A stretch of DNA of 64,000 nucleotides from Streptomyces mirabilis (GTDB lineage: Bacteria; Actinomycetota; Actinomycetes; Streptomycetales; Streptomycetaceae). Numbering within the stretch: the first letter of the stretch is position 1; each line of letters starts with the position of its first letter. A model generated the notes under the pieces. The model saw nothing but the letters and a program-made list of their open reading frames with translations. It was not told where the DNA came from and ran no database searches. Both the position numbers and the translations under genes were made by a program. Of the stretch, positions 37,018 through 47,061 are shown piece after piece. Location: positions 9,052,001 through 9,116,000 of the forward strand of contig NZ_JBCJKP010000001.1 of NCBI RefSeq assembly GCF_039503195.1, written 5' to 3'.

Positions 37018-40000
37018 TTGCGCCCCAGACCGTGGTTGCGTATGCCCGGATCACGAAGATCCGGATTCTTCACTCCCGTCGTCACGTCCGTGGCCGCCCT
37101 GGCCGTCCTCGGCGGGCTGGCCGTCCAGCCCGACCTGCTCGGCCGTGGAGCGGACGCCGACCCGGCAAGTGACTCCTACGACTGGAATGTGGACACGGCT
37201 GCCGAGCAACTGCGGCAGGACCAGTGCCTCATGGCCGATGTACTGCGGCTGGGCGGCCCGTCCATGGCCACGACCGCGCAGGACGGCCTGAACCAGCCCG
37301 CGGACAAGCTTCATACGCTGGCCGACCGGAAGAGTTGGGAGAAGACTCCGCTCGCCGCCGCGTACCAGACGGACCGGGACGCGGCGGGCAAGGAACTGGA
37401 TGCCCTCCATGCTCTGCGGGCCGGATGGCGGAAGCCGCTCGAGGGTCTGACGAACCCGGCCGGTTTCACCGAGACCGACTTCCACTGGCCTCCGGGGTCG
37501 CCGGGGGACGGCAAGGAGGACTTCTACGGCCAGACCGGTCTGACGAAGTGGACCGCGGACCGGTTCTGGAAGAACGACGGCGACTTCTATGCCGACTCCA
37601 CGCCCAGGGCGGACGCGGCGACCCTCAAGGCCGTCGACGACCTGGGCAGCCCTCTCTACGGCAAGGACCCCGACCCCGCCGGGCTGCCGGCCGACGAGTG
37701 GAACCGCGCCCTCGCCGAGCGGGACGCGTTCAAGTGGCTGCACGGGGCTCCCGGGGAGAACGCGGGCGCGGACAACGCCCGAATGTTCCTGGCGTCCGGA
37801 GGCTTCCCCCGGACAGCCCCGCAGCCGGGCACGGCCGAGTACCGCATCGCGGTCGAGGACCTGAAATCCCGGTTCGCCGCATGCGCTTGGCGAGACCCGA
37901 TCGATCCCGACCACGTTCTGGGCGACGTCTCCGGCACGGCCGCCACGGAGTGGCAGCAGGAGATCGCCTCTCAGACAACGCAGCGCAACCAGATCCTGAA
38001 CGCCAGCAAGGACGCCACCAAGTCCCTGGCGGCCGGCGCCAAAGCGCTGGGTGACCTGCTGGGGTACTCGTGGACCGCCGACCACCTCGCGCGCTGGCAG
38101 GACTACTGGTCCGCGGGCGGGGCCGGCTGGGTCGGCGACGCCCCGGCGGTGATCGAGGTGCACGCCGCGCAGGGCAAGTGCCTCGACGTCGAGGGCGCGA
38201 AGAAGGACAACGGCACCCCCGTCCAGCTGTACACGTGCAACGGTTCAGCGGCACAGGAGTGGAAGGTCTACGGCGACGACCGGGGACTGCACCTGCAGAA
38301 CGTCAACTCCCTGAAGTGCCTGGACGTTTCGAACAACAACCCGGCCAACGGCACGAAGATCCAGATCTGGACGTGCAGCGGCTCCCCGGCGCAGACGTGG
38401 GAGTTCAACCTCCGCGCCACCGGCAGCCTGCGCAACGTCGGCACCGACAAGTGCCTTGACCTCCACGAGTACACCAACGGCTACAACTCGTGGCTGTACA
38501 CGTGCAACGGCAGCGGGCCGCAGCAGTTCGACGTCACGCCCTCCGGGCACACCGGCACCGTGCCGCCCAAGGCCCAGTTCGACAAGGCCAAGGCCGGCAT
38601 CACGGCCGCCCAGACGGCGGCGAAGAAGCAGCTCGACGTCCTCAAGACCCAGCTCGCCGCCGTGAAGAAGGCCGCCACCGCCTCGGACACCGCCGAGCTG
38701 GCCTCCTACACCGTTGCCGACACCAGCGGCGCGCCGCGGGGGCGCGGTCTGCTGGTCGGGCAGCAGAAGGCACAGGTCACCCAGGGTGCGGCGGCCGCGC
38801 TTGAGGCGATGGTGAAGGCCGGCGAGACCGCCGAGGCCGCCACCCGCGCCTCCGGCGGAGACAGCCAGACCATCGCGGAGCGCGCGCTCGCCCAGGCCGC
38901 GCAGGTGAAGGCGGAGTTCCGCAAGAAGGCCGCGGAGAAGGCCGAGTTGCAGGCCAAGGCCGCGGCCGACGCCGCGAAGGTGCACCGGGACAACGCCAAG
39001 AAGGACAAGGAGACCGCGGAGGCCAAGCTCACCGAAGCGGTGAAGGCGGAGGCGGATGCGAAGGCGGCCGCCGCCGACGCGCACGCCAAGCGGCTCGCGG
39101 CGGAGGCCGAGGAGAAGACGGCCAAGGCGGAGAAGGAGACCGCCGCCGCCAAACGGGCCGAGGCAGCCGAGCACAAGAAGAACGCCGAATCCGAGGCGAC
39201 CAAGGCGAAGGACGCCAAGGGCAAGGCCGAGGCCGCAGAGAAGACCGCCGGGGACCGGCGGGACGACGCGGTCAAGGCAAGCGGCCACGCCAAGGCCATG
39301 CGCGACGACGCCTGGGACGCCGAACAGAAGGCCAACGCGGCCCGCGCCAAGGCCGACGCGAAGGACGCCTACGCCGACTCCCTCGACTCCGGGGACGCAG
39401 CCGACGCAGCCCGCGCCGCCGCGAACGACGCGGACAAGGCGGCCGACACCGCCGAAGGCGCCGCGACCAGGGCCCGCTCCGAGGCCGACGCCGCCACCCA
39501 GGCGGCCGCCGACGCGGATGCCGCAGCCACCCGCGCCGAAGCGGCCGCCAAGCGGGCCCGCTCGGACGCGGACGCCGCCCAGGCCGACAAGCTGAAGGCC
39601 GACGCGGCGGTCAGGACCGCCACCAGCGCGGTCGCGGACGCCATCAAAGCCTCCCAGGACGCCTCCGCCGAGGCTAAGACAGCCGTCAAGCTGGCCAACG
39701 AGGCCCAACAGCACGCCAAGGACTCCAAGACCCAGGCAAACGCGGCGAACACAGAAGCCGGCAAGGCCCTCGCCGCCTCCGCGAAAGCGGCCGGCTACGC
39801 CCACGTCACCGCCCAGGCGGCCGTGGACGCCGGCCAGGCAGCGCAGCAGGTCGCCAACCCGGCCAACGACGCCATCCAGCTCGGCTCCGCCTACGTCGAC
39901 ACCGACTCCACCGCCGGCCTGGTCGTACTGACCGGACAGGCATCGAAGTCGATCGCCGGCCAGCAGCAGGCCGTCGCCGACGCCCACGCCAAGAACGCCG

Positions 40001-41825
40001 CCGCCGAGGCACAGGCCGCCAAGAACCTCGCCGACCAGGCAAAGGGCGATGCCAAGGAGGCGTACCAGCACGCGGCCAACGCCGCCCAGTACGCGGCCAA
40101 CGCCCGCACCTACTCCAAGGAGGCCCTCGGCTACGCGGCCGACGCCGCCACCGCCGCGTCCAAGGCCGCCGCATCACTGACCCGCACCGTCGCCTACGAC
40201 CAGCAGGCCACCGACGACGCGGCAGCCGCCGACAAGGCGGCCGGCAACGCCGAGGGCTACGCCAAGGACGCCCGCGACTCCGCCGACGCAGCCGAACTCG
40301 ACGCCGCAGCAGCCCGCTCCGCCGCCAGCCAGGCCGAACAGGACGCCAAAGACGCCCGCTCGGCAGCCAACCGCGCCGACGCCGCCGCCACCGAGGCCGA
40401 GCAGGCAGCCAAAGACGCCGACAAGTACGCCAAAGAAGCCCAAGACGCAGCCGACCGCACCGAACGGGAGAAGAACGGCAAGCGGATCTCGGACGGCGCC
40501 GCCTCCGGCATCGGCAGCGTGTTCTGGGACGAAAAAGGGAACCTATCGGCGAACCGGAGATACTCGACAAGAAGAACTGCAATCCGATCGTGCACTTCGG
40601 GGACTGCGTCATCACGGCGAAGATCCACTTCAATGTGAAGCTGGACATCTACCTGTGCACAATGGCGGAAATCCCCGTCACCGGATGCCCTCACTCGGAA
40701 GCGCTGTTCTTGAAGACGCAGGTCATCCCGAACCAGTACGACTCGGTCACCCGCACCATCTCAGAGGTCGAATTCAACAAGGGAATCGACCCCGTCGACA
40801 TCCTCCTCGGTGACTTCATCGGGTGCGGCGAGAAGCTGACCGGCAACGGGGGCAGCTTGGGCGACTGCGACTGGGCCGCTTTCGACATCGCCACCCTCTT
40901 CGACCGCAAGATCATCAAGGTGGCGGCCGACGCGGTAAAGGCTCTCGACGCCGCCGTGAAAACCCGCATCGGAGTCCTCGACGCCTGGCGCGGGCTGAAG
41001 GTCGCGGAACTCGAGGCGGACGCGGTCGCCGGTGTCAGCAGAGCGGAACTCAACAAACTGGATCCGGGATGCCCGACCAACAGTTTCCCACCGGGAACGC
41101 CCGTACTGCTGGCGAACGGAACCTCCAAGCCGATCAGCTCGATCAGTGAGGGCGACGAACTGCTCGCCACTGACCCGAACGCGGATATCACCCGCTCGGC
41201 ACAGGTCACAGCAACGTTCTCCCACCGCGCAGACCGGCTCGTTCAGATCACCCTCGCCGGCGGCGGACGGGTCCTCACCACGCCGGGACACCAGTTGTAC
41301 GTGGCGGGCCGCGGCTGGGTTCCGGCATCCGACCTGCATGCGAAGGACCGGCTCCGTGCTGCGACCGGCGCCATGGTTGCCGTGGTGGGCATCCGCGCGG
41401 TGGCCGCACCCCGGAAGGTGTTCGACCTGACCGTCTCCGGCCTTCACACCTTCTACGTGAAAGCCGGTGCCACCTCGGTCCTGGTCCACAACTGCGGTGA
41501 CAGGTGGACAAGCCACGGGAGCCTCAGGGACCACTTCATCGACCACGGCGCAGAAGTGGGCGCGCAGTCGGAACGGGAATGCGAAGCAGGCGCAGCTTTC
41601 CTCGCCTGCGACTGCGATCCGGCCGATCCGTCTATTCTCCGCAGGTTCGATTCAGTGACCCAAACGGCAACCTATTTCGATAATGCGACCGGGGAGATCG
41701 CAGTGAAGAGCAAGAAGGGTCTCGTCACCTACTTCAAGCCGGACCGAGGCGTAGACTATTTCAACGACCCCACCCGAGTGCAGGGTACCGTCGTTCCGCC
41801 GGGCACTCCCATCCCCTGGAAATGA
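37018..41825 (+). CDS. Polymorphic toxin: ricin-lectin, long Ala-rich coiled coil, Hint and nuclease-like tip (one apparent frameshift)
   Basis: About 1602 aa if one G is added at 40537-40539. TTG 37018 is chosen because AAGAAAGAGA lies 8 nt upstream; TTG 36994 has no such site. Order: N-terminal membrane/signal segment (TPVVTSVAALAVLGGLAV); helical domain; ricin B-lectin near 380-520 with QEW/QTW repeats; Ala/Lys/Asp coiled coil near 540-1170; conserved linker; pretoxin Hint domain beginning CPTNSFPPGTPVLLANG and ending SVLVHNC; then a tip of about 110 aa (LRDHFIDHGAEVGAQSEREC). The tip resembles BECR-fold RNase toxins, but this is tentative. The Hint domain would release the tip by autocleavage. 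CPCC immunity gene overlaps its stop. Confidence 0.85.
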
Positions 41826-42199
41826 GCAACATGTATCCCTGCCCGTGTTGCGGATACCTCGTCCTTGAGGACGGGCCCGGCCAGTATGAGATCTGCCGGA
41901 TCTGCCGCTGGGAGGACGATCCGGGGCAGCTTCGTTCGCCCTGGCTTCCCGACGGACCGAATCGGCCGTCACTCATGGATGCCCAGCGCTCGTTCGCAGA
42001 GATCGGCGTGAGTGATCCGCGTCGGCGCGACCGGGCCACTGCTCCTCAGCCGTCCGACAGGCGGGAAGCGGGCTGGAAGCCGTTCGACGCAGCGCGCGAC
42101 GGCGGTCCGGATCAGCAAACAGAATCCGGGTACTGGCCCCCCGACAGAACCACCCTGTACTGGTGGCGGCCAACGTACTGGCGCGCGACCGAGATCTAG
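41822..42199 (+). CDS. CPCC-family cysteine-rich protein, probable immunity protein
   Basis: A 125-aa protein. ATG 41822 overlaps the toxin TGA (ATGA), so translation is coupled. Two Cys pairs, YPCPCCGYLVLED and CRICRWEDDPGQ, form the zinc-ribbon-like CPCC motif; the rest is polar with many Trp and Tyr. CPCC proteins are frequent immunity partners of polymorphic toxins. It should bind and block the toxin tip encoded just upstream. Confidence 0.85.
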   Translation: MSNMYPCPCCGYLVLEDGPGQYEICRICRWEDDPGQLRSPWLPDGPNRPSLMDAQRSFAEIGVSDPRRRDRATAPQPSDRREAGWKPFDAARDGGPDQQTESGYWPPDRTTLYWWRPTYWRATEI

Positions 42200-42213
42200 C
42201 AGATAAGTCCAAG

Positions 42214-42253
42214 TACAGTGTGGGCGGCGTCCGGGCAACGGACCCGCCCACAC
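42214..42253 (+). terminator. Terminator of the toxin-immunity operon
   Basis: A 12-bp perfect stem CAGTGTGGGCGG/CCGCCCACACTG with an inner GTCCG/CGGAC stem, 15 bp past the immunity stop. Confidence 0.8.
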
Positions 42254-42346
42254 TGCCGGGCAGTGTGGCGCTTACAGCGTCATCAACCGCACCCACCCGG
42301 CGGTTCGGCGCGACACGCCCCACCGCCTCGTTCAAGCTCCGTCAAC

Positions 42347-43210
42347 GGCACTGTCACGTTGTCGGGTGTGTGGAGATCTGGCGGCGTGTCAGGGTGTGGT
42401 GTTGCTGGGTTCCGGGCCTTTGGTCAGACCGTGGTGGGTCGGCCGACAGCGTCGGTGATCTGGTCCCAGATGGCGAAGCGGATGGTCATCTCGGCTCGGT
42501 GGTCGGGGGCGGTCATCAGGTGGCGGTGGGGTGGGAAGTGGGGTGAGATGCCGCTGAACGCGGACAGGAACCGCTGTGCTCCACCGATGCTGCGGAAGCC
42601 CTTCATCGCGCGTTCGCGCTGCCGGGTGGGCTGGTGGGAGTTCTCGGCCCGGTTGTTCAGTCCCTTGTGTGAGCGGTGCTCGACGGAGGGCATGACCTCG
42701 CGGTGGGCGGCGCCGTAGGAGCGGAGCTTGTCGGTGACGACCACCCGCGGCACCGTGCCGGTCTTCTTCATCAGGCGGCGGAAGAAGCGCCTGGCGGCGG
42801 CCTTGTCCCGCCGGTTCTGCACGAGGATGTCGAGCACGTTGCCGTCCTGGTCGACGGCCCGCCACAGGTACTTGTGCTCCCCGTTGATCTTGATGAAGAC
42901 CTCGTCCAGGTGCCACTTGTCGCCGGGCCGTGGCCGACGGCGGCGCAGTCCGTTCGCGTAGGCCTGGCCGAACTTGGCGCACCAGCGGCGGATGGTCTCG
43001 TAGGAGACGATCACGCCGCGCTGGAGCAGCAGCTCCTCGACCTCGCGGAAGCTGAGCGGGAATCGGTGGTACAGCCACACGCAGTGGGATATGACCTCGA
43101 CCGGGTAACGGTGCCCCCTATACGACGGCGACGCGCTCTCCACGGACGATCCCCCTCCACCACGACCAACCAGAAGATCATCCCACCCACCCAGTCAACG
43201 TGACAGCGCC
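42347..43210 (-). mobile_element. IS6-family insertion sequence, copy 2 (inverted)
   Basis: 864 bp with ends GGCACTGTCACGTTG (42347-42361) and CAACGTGACAGCGCC (43196-43210). Same length and, apart from one base I can see, same sequence as copy 1 at 31321, but inverted. It truncates an RHS-type gene on its right side. Flanking octamers (CCGTCAAC, GTTCGCGG) do not match each other or those of copy 1. Confidence 0.92.
42424..43143 (-). CDS. IS6-family DDE transposase
   Basis: 239 aa, residue-for-residue the same as the protein at 31388-32107, from GTG 43143. The catalytic DDE and N-terminal helix-turn-helix are intact. Probably functional. Confidence 0.95.
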   Translation of the reverse strand: MESASPSYRGHRYPVEVISHCVWLYHRFPLSFREVEELLLQRGVIVSYETIRRWCAKFGQAYANGLRRRRPRPGDKWHLDEVFIKINGEHKYLWRAVDQDGNVLDILVQNRRDKAAARRFFRRLMKKTGTVPRVVVTDKLRSYGAAHREVMPSVEHRSHKGLNNRAENSHQPTRQRERAMKGFRSIGGAQRFLSAFSGISPHFPPHRHLMTAPDHRAEMTIRFAIWDQITDAVGRPTTV

Positions 43211-43495
43211 GTTCGCGGTGTACTGCCGGGCCGGAACCTCAGTGCCGGCGGCCAGGTCCGTACCACCGGTGCCCGCGGCGAGCGTCGAGGTGAGGGTCAC
43301 CTGGTGCAACGGGCCGTACTCGTCGGTCTCGCGCAGCCCGTCGCTGGAGTACACCGAGCGAGTGGACAGCAGGTCCGCGCGGTCGGGGGACGTCATCTGG
43401 TCGATGCTCAGCGCGACTTGCTCGGCCTTGCCGTCGCCGCTTGTGGCGAGTGCCACCTCGCGGTGGGGCTGGCTCGCCTGGACCGTTCCCGGTGA
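43211..43495 (-). pseudogene. RHS/YD-repeat protein fragment
   Basis: Minus-strand frame reads RADLLSTRSVYSSDGLRETD, then EYGPLHQVTLTSTLAAGT and VPARQYTANG. This matches the YSADGLRxTDEYGPLHxVTL block of Streptomyces RHS toxins. The fragment is cut by the IS6 end at 43210 and by unrelated sequence near 43495. A relic of a second toxin gene close to the intact one. Confidence 0.65.
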
Positions 43496-43553
43496 CGGCA
43501 CCCCGCCCGAGCACCCCCATCAGATCGGGGTTCTCACCCCCACCGCGAGCCGT

Positions 43554-44744
43554 ATGCAACACCTGTCCCTGCGCTGGCTGACCAGGAACCCCGCCCACCG
43601 CATCGCCCTGGCCCCCACCATCCCCGGGTCCCTGCGGCTCTCCGCCGCTGCCGTTGCCCTCATCAGCCTGCTCGCCGGCCTGTTCGCGATGGGCCACGGC
43701 GTTCCCGTCGACGTCTCGCTGCCGGGAATGGTGCTCGCTCCGATACTCGCCGAGCACCTGCCGGGCCAGCTGGACGCCCGGGCCCGCGAACACGTCCGCA
43801 GCGTCGAAGGCGACGGCGCCTGCCGCTACCTGCAGCGCCTCGCCGCCCTGCACACCTCCCTCGTCCAGGCCGCCGCCGGCAGCGACCGCTACGAGCTGCG
43901 CCGCGCGGCCGAGATCGGTCAGCACACGCTGTGGGACGCCGCCGGCCTGCTCCAGACCCAGGACACCCGCTCAGCCTCGGCCGACCTCATCGCCCGCGAA
44001 CGGCTGATGGTCCAGCTCGCCGACCAGGCCGCCCAGAGCCTGAAGCGCACCCACACCGAGGACGGCCCAGCCGACGCGGATCAGCCCGGCTGGCACGAGC
44101 GGCCGTTGGGTCCACACCCGCCCGGCTTCGAACAGACGGCACGGCCAGCATCTCGACGCACACCCAGCTTGTCACCACTGAAGGGATTCCAGCCCATGCC
44201 CCAGACTCAGCCCGATCACACAGGCCGCGCTGCGGACGTCTACCTGCTCTTCGCGCACGAGCCGTACTACCCCGGACCTGGCGCCCAGGAGATCAACACC
44301 ACCCTGGTGGCTGCTGCCTCTCTGCTCCACCCCCGGGTGCGGCAGCCCGACGGGGCCCAGATCCACGACCGCCTCACCCAAGGACGCCATCCGGGAGAGA
44401 TCGTCCCGCTGGCCACCCTCACTCACGAACTGGATGGCGGCGCCGACTGGCCGACGGTCGGCGACTGGGAGAGCGTCACCACCGACCTGCTGCAGCTCGT
44501 CAGCGAAGGGGAGTGCGACGCCCTCAGCCTCGGCCTGCCCGAGATCGCACGTGCCCTCGTCTGCACCGGACCTCACAGCCACGTGCGCGCCTTCGACGCC
44601 GCGGCTGACGAGTTCATCGCCCACGGACCGGCGGAGCGTGCCGCCGTCCTGGCCGAGGTAGACGTGTTCCTCGCCTGCCTGGTGGCCGAGCAGGAGTTCT
44701 GGCCCGGCGAGGGCCTACTGGCCCCGCTCTGCCGGCGCGTGTGA
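43554..44744 (+). CDS. Hypothetical protein, possibly two genes in one frame
   Basis: About 396 aa from ATG 43554; the start is uncertain because sequence upstream of about 43500 belongs to the RHS relic. The first part has a hydrophobic segment (AAAVALISLLAGLFAMGHGV) and a helical region. The second part begins at ATG 44196 behind GAAGGGA and reads ADVYLLFAHEPYYPGPGAQE. That internal start has a far better ribosome site than 43554, so the frame may be a run-through of a lost stop, with the downstream gene at 44196-44744. No family recognised. Confidence 0.45.
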   Translation: MQHLSLRWLTRNPAHRIALAPTIPGSLRLSAAAVALISLLAGLFAMGHGVPVDVSLPGMVLAPILAEHLPGQLDARAREHVRSVEGDGACRYLQRLAALHTSLVQAAAGSDRYELRRAAEIGQHTLWDAAGLLQTQDTRSASADLIARERLMVQLADQAAQSLKRTHTEDGPADADQPGWHERPLGPHPPGFEQTARPASRRTPSLSPLKGFQPMPQTQPDHTGRAADVYLLFAHEPYYPGPGAQEINTTLVAAASLLHPRVRQPDGAQIHDRLTQGRHPGEIVPLATLTHELDGGADWPTVGDWESVTTDLLQLVSEGECDALSLGLPEIARALVCTGPHSHVRAFDAAADEFIAHGPAERAAVLAEVDVFLACLVAEQEFWPGEGLLAPLCRRV

Positions 44745-44807
44745 GAGCGCGATGAACCGCAGGCGGACTGGGCCCGACCGGCCCCGAAAGAAAAGGGAGT
44801 GCAGACG

Positions 44808-44903
44808 GTGTGCGGATATGAACCACGGGCGGTGTGTGCGGACCTCCGGCGACTGCTCCACCGGCTGACACACCGGGCAAAGGGCAGAATGCCCTCTGCC
44901 TGA
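44808..44903 (+). CDS. Possible 31-aa small protein
   Basis: GTG 44808 lies 9 nt after AAAGGGA and reads VCGYEPRAVCADLRRLLHRL to a stop at 44903. Basic and helical with two Cys. It sits in an otherwise empty 364-bp gap. No homologue known to me; a chance frame is equally possible. Confidence 0.2.
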   Translation: MCGYEPRAVCADLRRLLHRLTHRAKGRMPSA

Positions 44904-44943
44904 ACATCGCTCCCTAGTGGTTCAAGGTCGCCCGCGAACGGAC

Positions 44944-44974
44944 GGAGCGGCCCGGCGCTGGGCCGAGCCGCTCC
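44944..44974 (+). terminator. Hairpin in the 44.7-45.1 kb gap
   Basis: An 8-bp stem GGAGCGGC/GCCGCTCC around a GC-rich 15-nt loop that can itself pair. It may end transcripts from 44196-44744. Confidence 0.4.
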
Positions 44975-45108
44975 TGTCATCGCTCCGTTCCCCGGGGGGA
45001 GTCGAGGGGCCGTCGGCGTCCACGCCCCCTACCGGGGCGTGCACACCTGAAGAAGGCGCCTGGGCCGGTCGCGGCTATGATCCGCATCTTCGAGCGATTG
45101 GGGACCTG

Positions 45109-46047
45109 GTGGGGATATTTCGGCGCGGAGAGCGTCGTGATGGGGTGGACCTGCCGCGCGACGGGGAGTTCGCGTTCCTGTCCGAGGCGGAGGCTGCCCG
45201 GTTGCGTACCTTCGTCCGCGAGGCCTTCGCGGAGCGCGGCATCGAGGTAACGGTCGAACCGGGACGCGTGACCACGGACTCGGGTTGGCGCTTCGGCCTC
45301 TCCAATCTCGCGGCCGTGTGCCACCACGACAGCCGCGGCCCCCGGCGCTGGCGGACGCTGGTGGACGAACATGTTGACCGGGTCATCCGTTCGATGGATG
45401 GACCGCAGGCTCTCAGGGCCCTGCCGCACGAACGGCTCCTGACCCAGCTCTACCCTCGCTTTATTCCCAGCGATCCCGCGCTCCTGAAGGCCTTCGGGTA
45501 CGGTCCCCAATCGGTCCCGGGCCTGCTGGAGGTGCTGGCGCTCGACCTCCCGGAAACCGTCGACATGCTGACCGCGGACTCCCTCTCCAATCTGGGTGAC
45601 ATCACGGCCCTTCGGGACCGCGCGTTCCAGAACCTACGGGCCGTCCGCGTTGACAGGCACAAGGTGGTCAGGGACAAGGACGGCTCCCACTTCGACGTGC
45701 TGATGGGAGGCTCGTACTTCATCGCGAGCCTCGCCCTGGTCCTCGACGAGGTCGTACGTCGCTACACCAAGGACGCACCCGCGCCGGACGGAATCCTGGT
45801 CACGCTGCCGCACCGGCACCAACTCGCCTTCCACGTCATCCGCGACAGGAGCGTGGCCCCCTCGCTGCACGCCATGGCCCGGTTCGCCGCCGTGGGCTTC
45901 GAGCAGTCACCGGGCGCGCTGAGCCCTTCGGTGTTCTGGTGGCACGAGGGCAGCTTTGCCCAGGTCGCGACGCAGGACAACGCGGGCCTGCACATCAGAC
46001 TCACCCAGGAGGCCATGGACCTGGCGGCACGTTTCGCGGGCGGATAG
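45109..46047 (+). CDS. Hypothetical soluble protein
   Basis: A 312-aa protein from GTG 45109 behind GGGGA. No signal or membrane segment. Visible blocks: GEFAFLSEAEAARLRTFVRE, RFGLSNLAAVCHHD, FDVLMGGSYFIASLALVLDE and VTLPHRHQLAFHVIRD. The mix of an N-terminal sensing-like module and a C-terminal TLPHRHQ region recalls DUF1444-like proteins only weakly. It stands alone with large gaps on each side. Function unknown. Confidence 0.6.
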   Translation: MGIFRRGERRDGVDLPRDGEFAFLSEAEAARLRTFVREAFAERGIEVTVEPGRVTTDSGWRFGLSNLAAVCHHDSRGPRRWRTLVDEHVDRVIRSMDGPQALRALPHERLLTQLYPRFIPSDPALLKAFGYGPQSVPGLLEVLALDLPETVDMLTADSLSNLGDITALRDRAFQNLRAVRVDRHKVVRDKDGSHFDVLMGGSYFIASLALVLDEVVRRYTKDAPAPDGILVTLPHRHQLAFHVIRDRSVAPSLHAMARFAAVGFEQSPGALSPSVFWWHEGSFAQVATQDNAGLHIRLTQEAMDLAARFAGG

Positions 46048-46143
46048 CCAGGCCTGGCTCACCACGCAGCCTTGCAGTCACTTCGAATCGCCACCGGCGG
46101 ACCGCATCGATTGAGACGACGGGCACCATCCGCGGGCGACGGC

Positions 46144-46190
46144 CCAGATCACATGAGATTCGAGGGAGCTCACCGTCTCAAGTGATCTGG
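46144..46190. repeat. Interrupted inverted repeat with 14-bp arms
   Basis: CCAGATCACATGAGA pairs with TCTCAAGTGATCTGG apart from one A-A mismatch; the loop is 17 nt. Located 97 bp past the previous gene in a 384-bp gap. Could be a terminator (no T-run) or a protein-binding site. Confidence 0.45.
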
Positions 46191-46431
46191 TCCTCGCAGG
46201 TCCCAGCCCTGACTCCGAACCAGATCAATCGAGACGGGACATCTCTTCTTGACGTACAGAACCGGCCCGCAGGCCTGGGTGTCCGGGGAACGGCGGCTCT
46301 ACCGTGCGGTCGGCGACATAGCACCGTGGCAAGGATTAGGCAGGTTTTTGGAACGTTTGGACGAGGCGGCCGTGCCCCATCGGATGGGATAGTCGGGGCC
46401 GCCGGGTGCGGCCGAAGTCGGATGAGGCAGG

Positions 46432-47061
46432 GTGAACGGCATGGTGACCTTGGCCAGCCCGTCGGTGGGCACGTCGGTACGCGCTGCCTCTGCGGCCCTG
46501 CTGGATCCTGCCGCGCTGTCTGTTTCGCTCCAGCTGATGGGCAGCCAGGCGCTGCTGTTCTACCGGCTTGACGAGGAAGAATGCGCGCGCCGCGCCCGCG
46601 TTTCAGCGGCCCGTCTGGACAGTCTTGATGCGCTGCAGACTCTTCTGGAGCTGCCCGTCGACGAGCCCGTCGCACTCGCGTCGCTGCCAGCACGTCTACG
46701 TTCGGCGGTACGGCGGCTTCCGGCCGGCGCCGCCGAGGTCGACCGCCGTGAGGTCACCCGGCGCGCGGTGCGGCCGGTCACCATTGATCTCGCTGTGGTC
46801 CGGGCGAGCGCCGTGGGCTGGCGCGGAGGGCTGGAGCAAGCCGGCCGTTTCGCCCCCTTCTGTCGGCGCGCACTCCTGCTGGACAGCGCTCCATCGGCGG
46901 CTGAGGAGATGCTGATGGACGCCGCCTTCTACGGCATCGGCATTCTGGTGGCCGACGGCGAGAGCGTGGACATGCTGCTGGAACCCCGGCCTTACACCCC
47001 GCGCCGTCATACCCCCGCAGCGTGGTGCTTCACCGAGGAGTTCCACCACCGCGTCGGCTAG
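46432..47061 (+). CDS. Hypothetical protein converging on the TGT-like gene
   Basis: A 209-aa protein; GTG 46432 and ATG 46441 are both possible starts. Ala- and Arg-rich, no membrane segment. Blocks include LMGSQALLFYRLDEEECARR, a helical middle, and FYGIGILVADGESVDMLLEP near the end, which suggests a nuclease- or ligand-binding-like alpha/beta fold. Its TAG directly abuts the opposite gene's stop (TAGTCA at 47059-47064). No family recognised. Close spacing hints at a functional link with the XRE/TGT-like pair. Confidence 0.6.
   Translation: MNGMVTLASPSVGTSVRAASAALLDPAALSVSLQLMGSQALLFYRLDEEECARRARVSAARLDSLDALQTLLELPVDEPVALASLPARLRSAVRRLPAGAAEVDRREVTRRAVRPVTIDLAVVRASAVGWRGGLEQAGRFAPFCRRALLLDSAPSAAEEMLMDAAFYGIGILVADGESVDMLLEPRPYTPRRHTPAAWCFTEEFHHRVG

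Noticed and set aside
38245..40071. Long minus-strand Gly/Val/Leu-rich frame opposite the toxin stalk
   Set aside because: A codon-bias shadow of the Ala-rich coiled coil; low complexity and no start signal.
31321..43210. Composite transposon made of the two IS6 copies
   Set aside because: No matching outer 8-bp duplication and several outside genes are truncated; a simple composite insertion is not supported.
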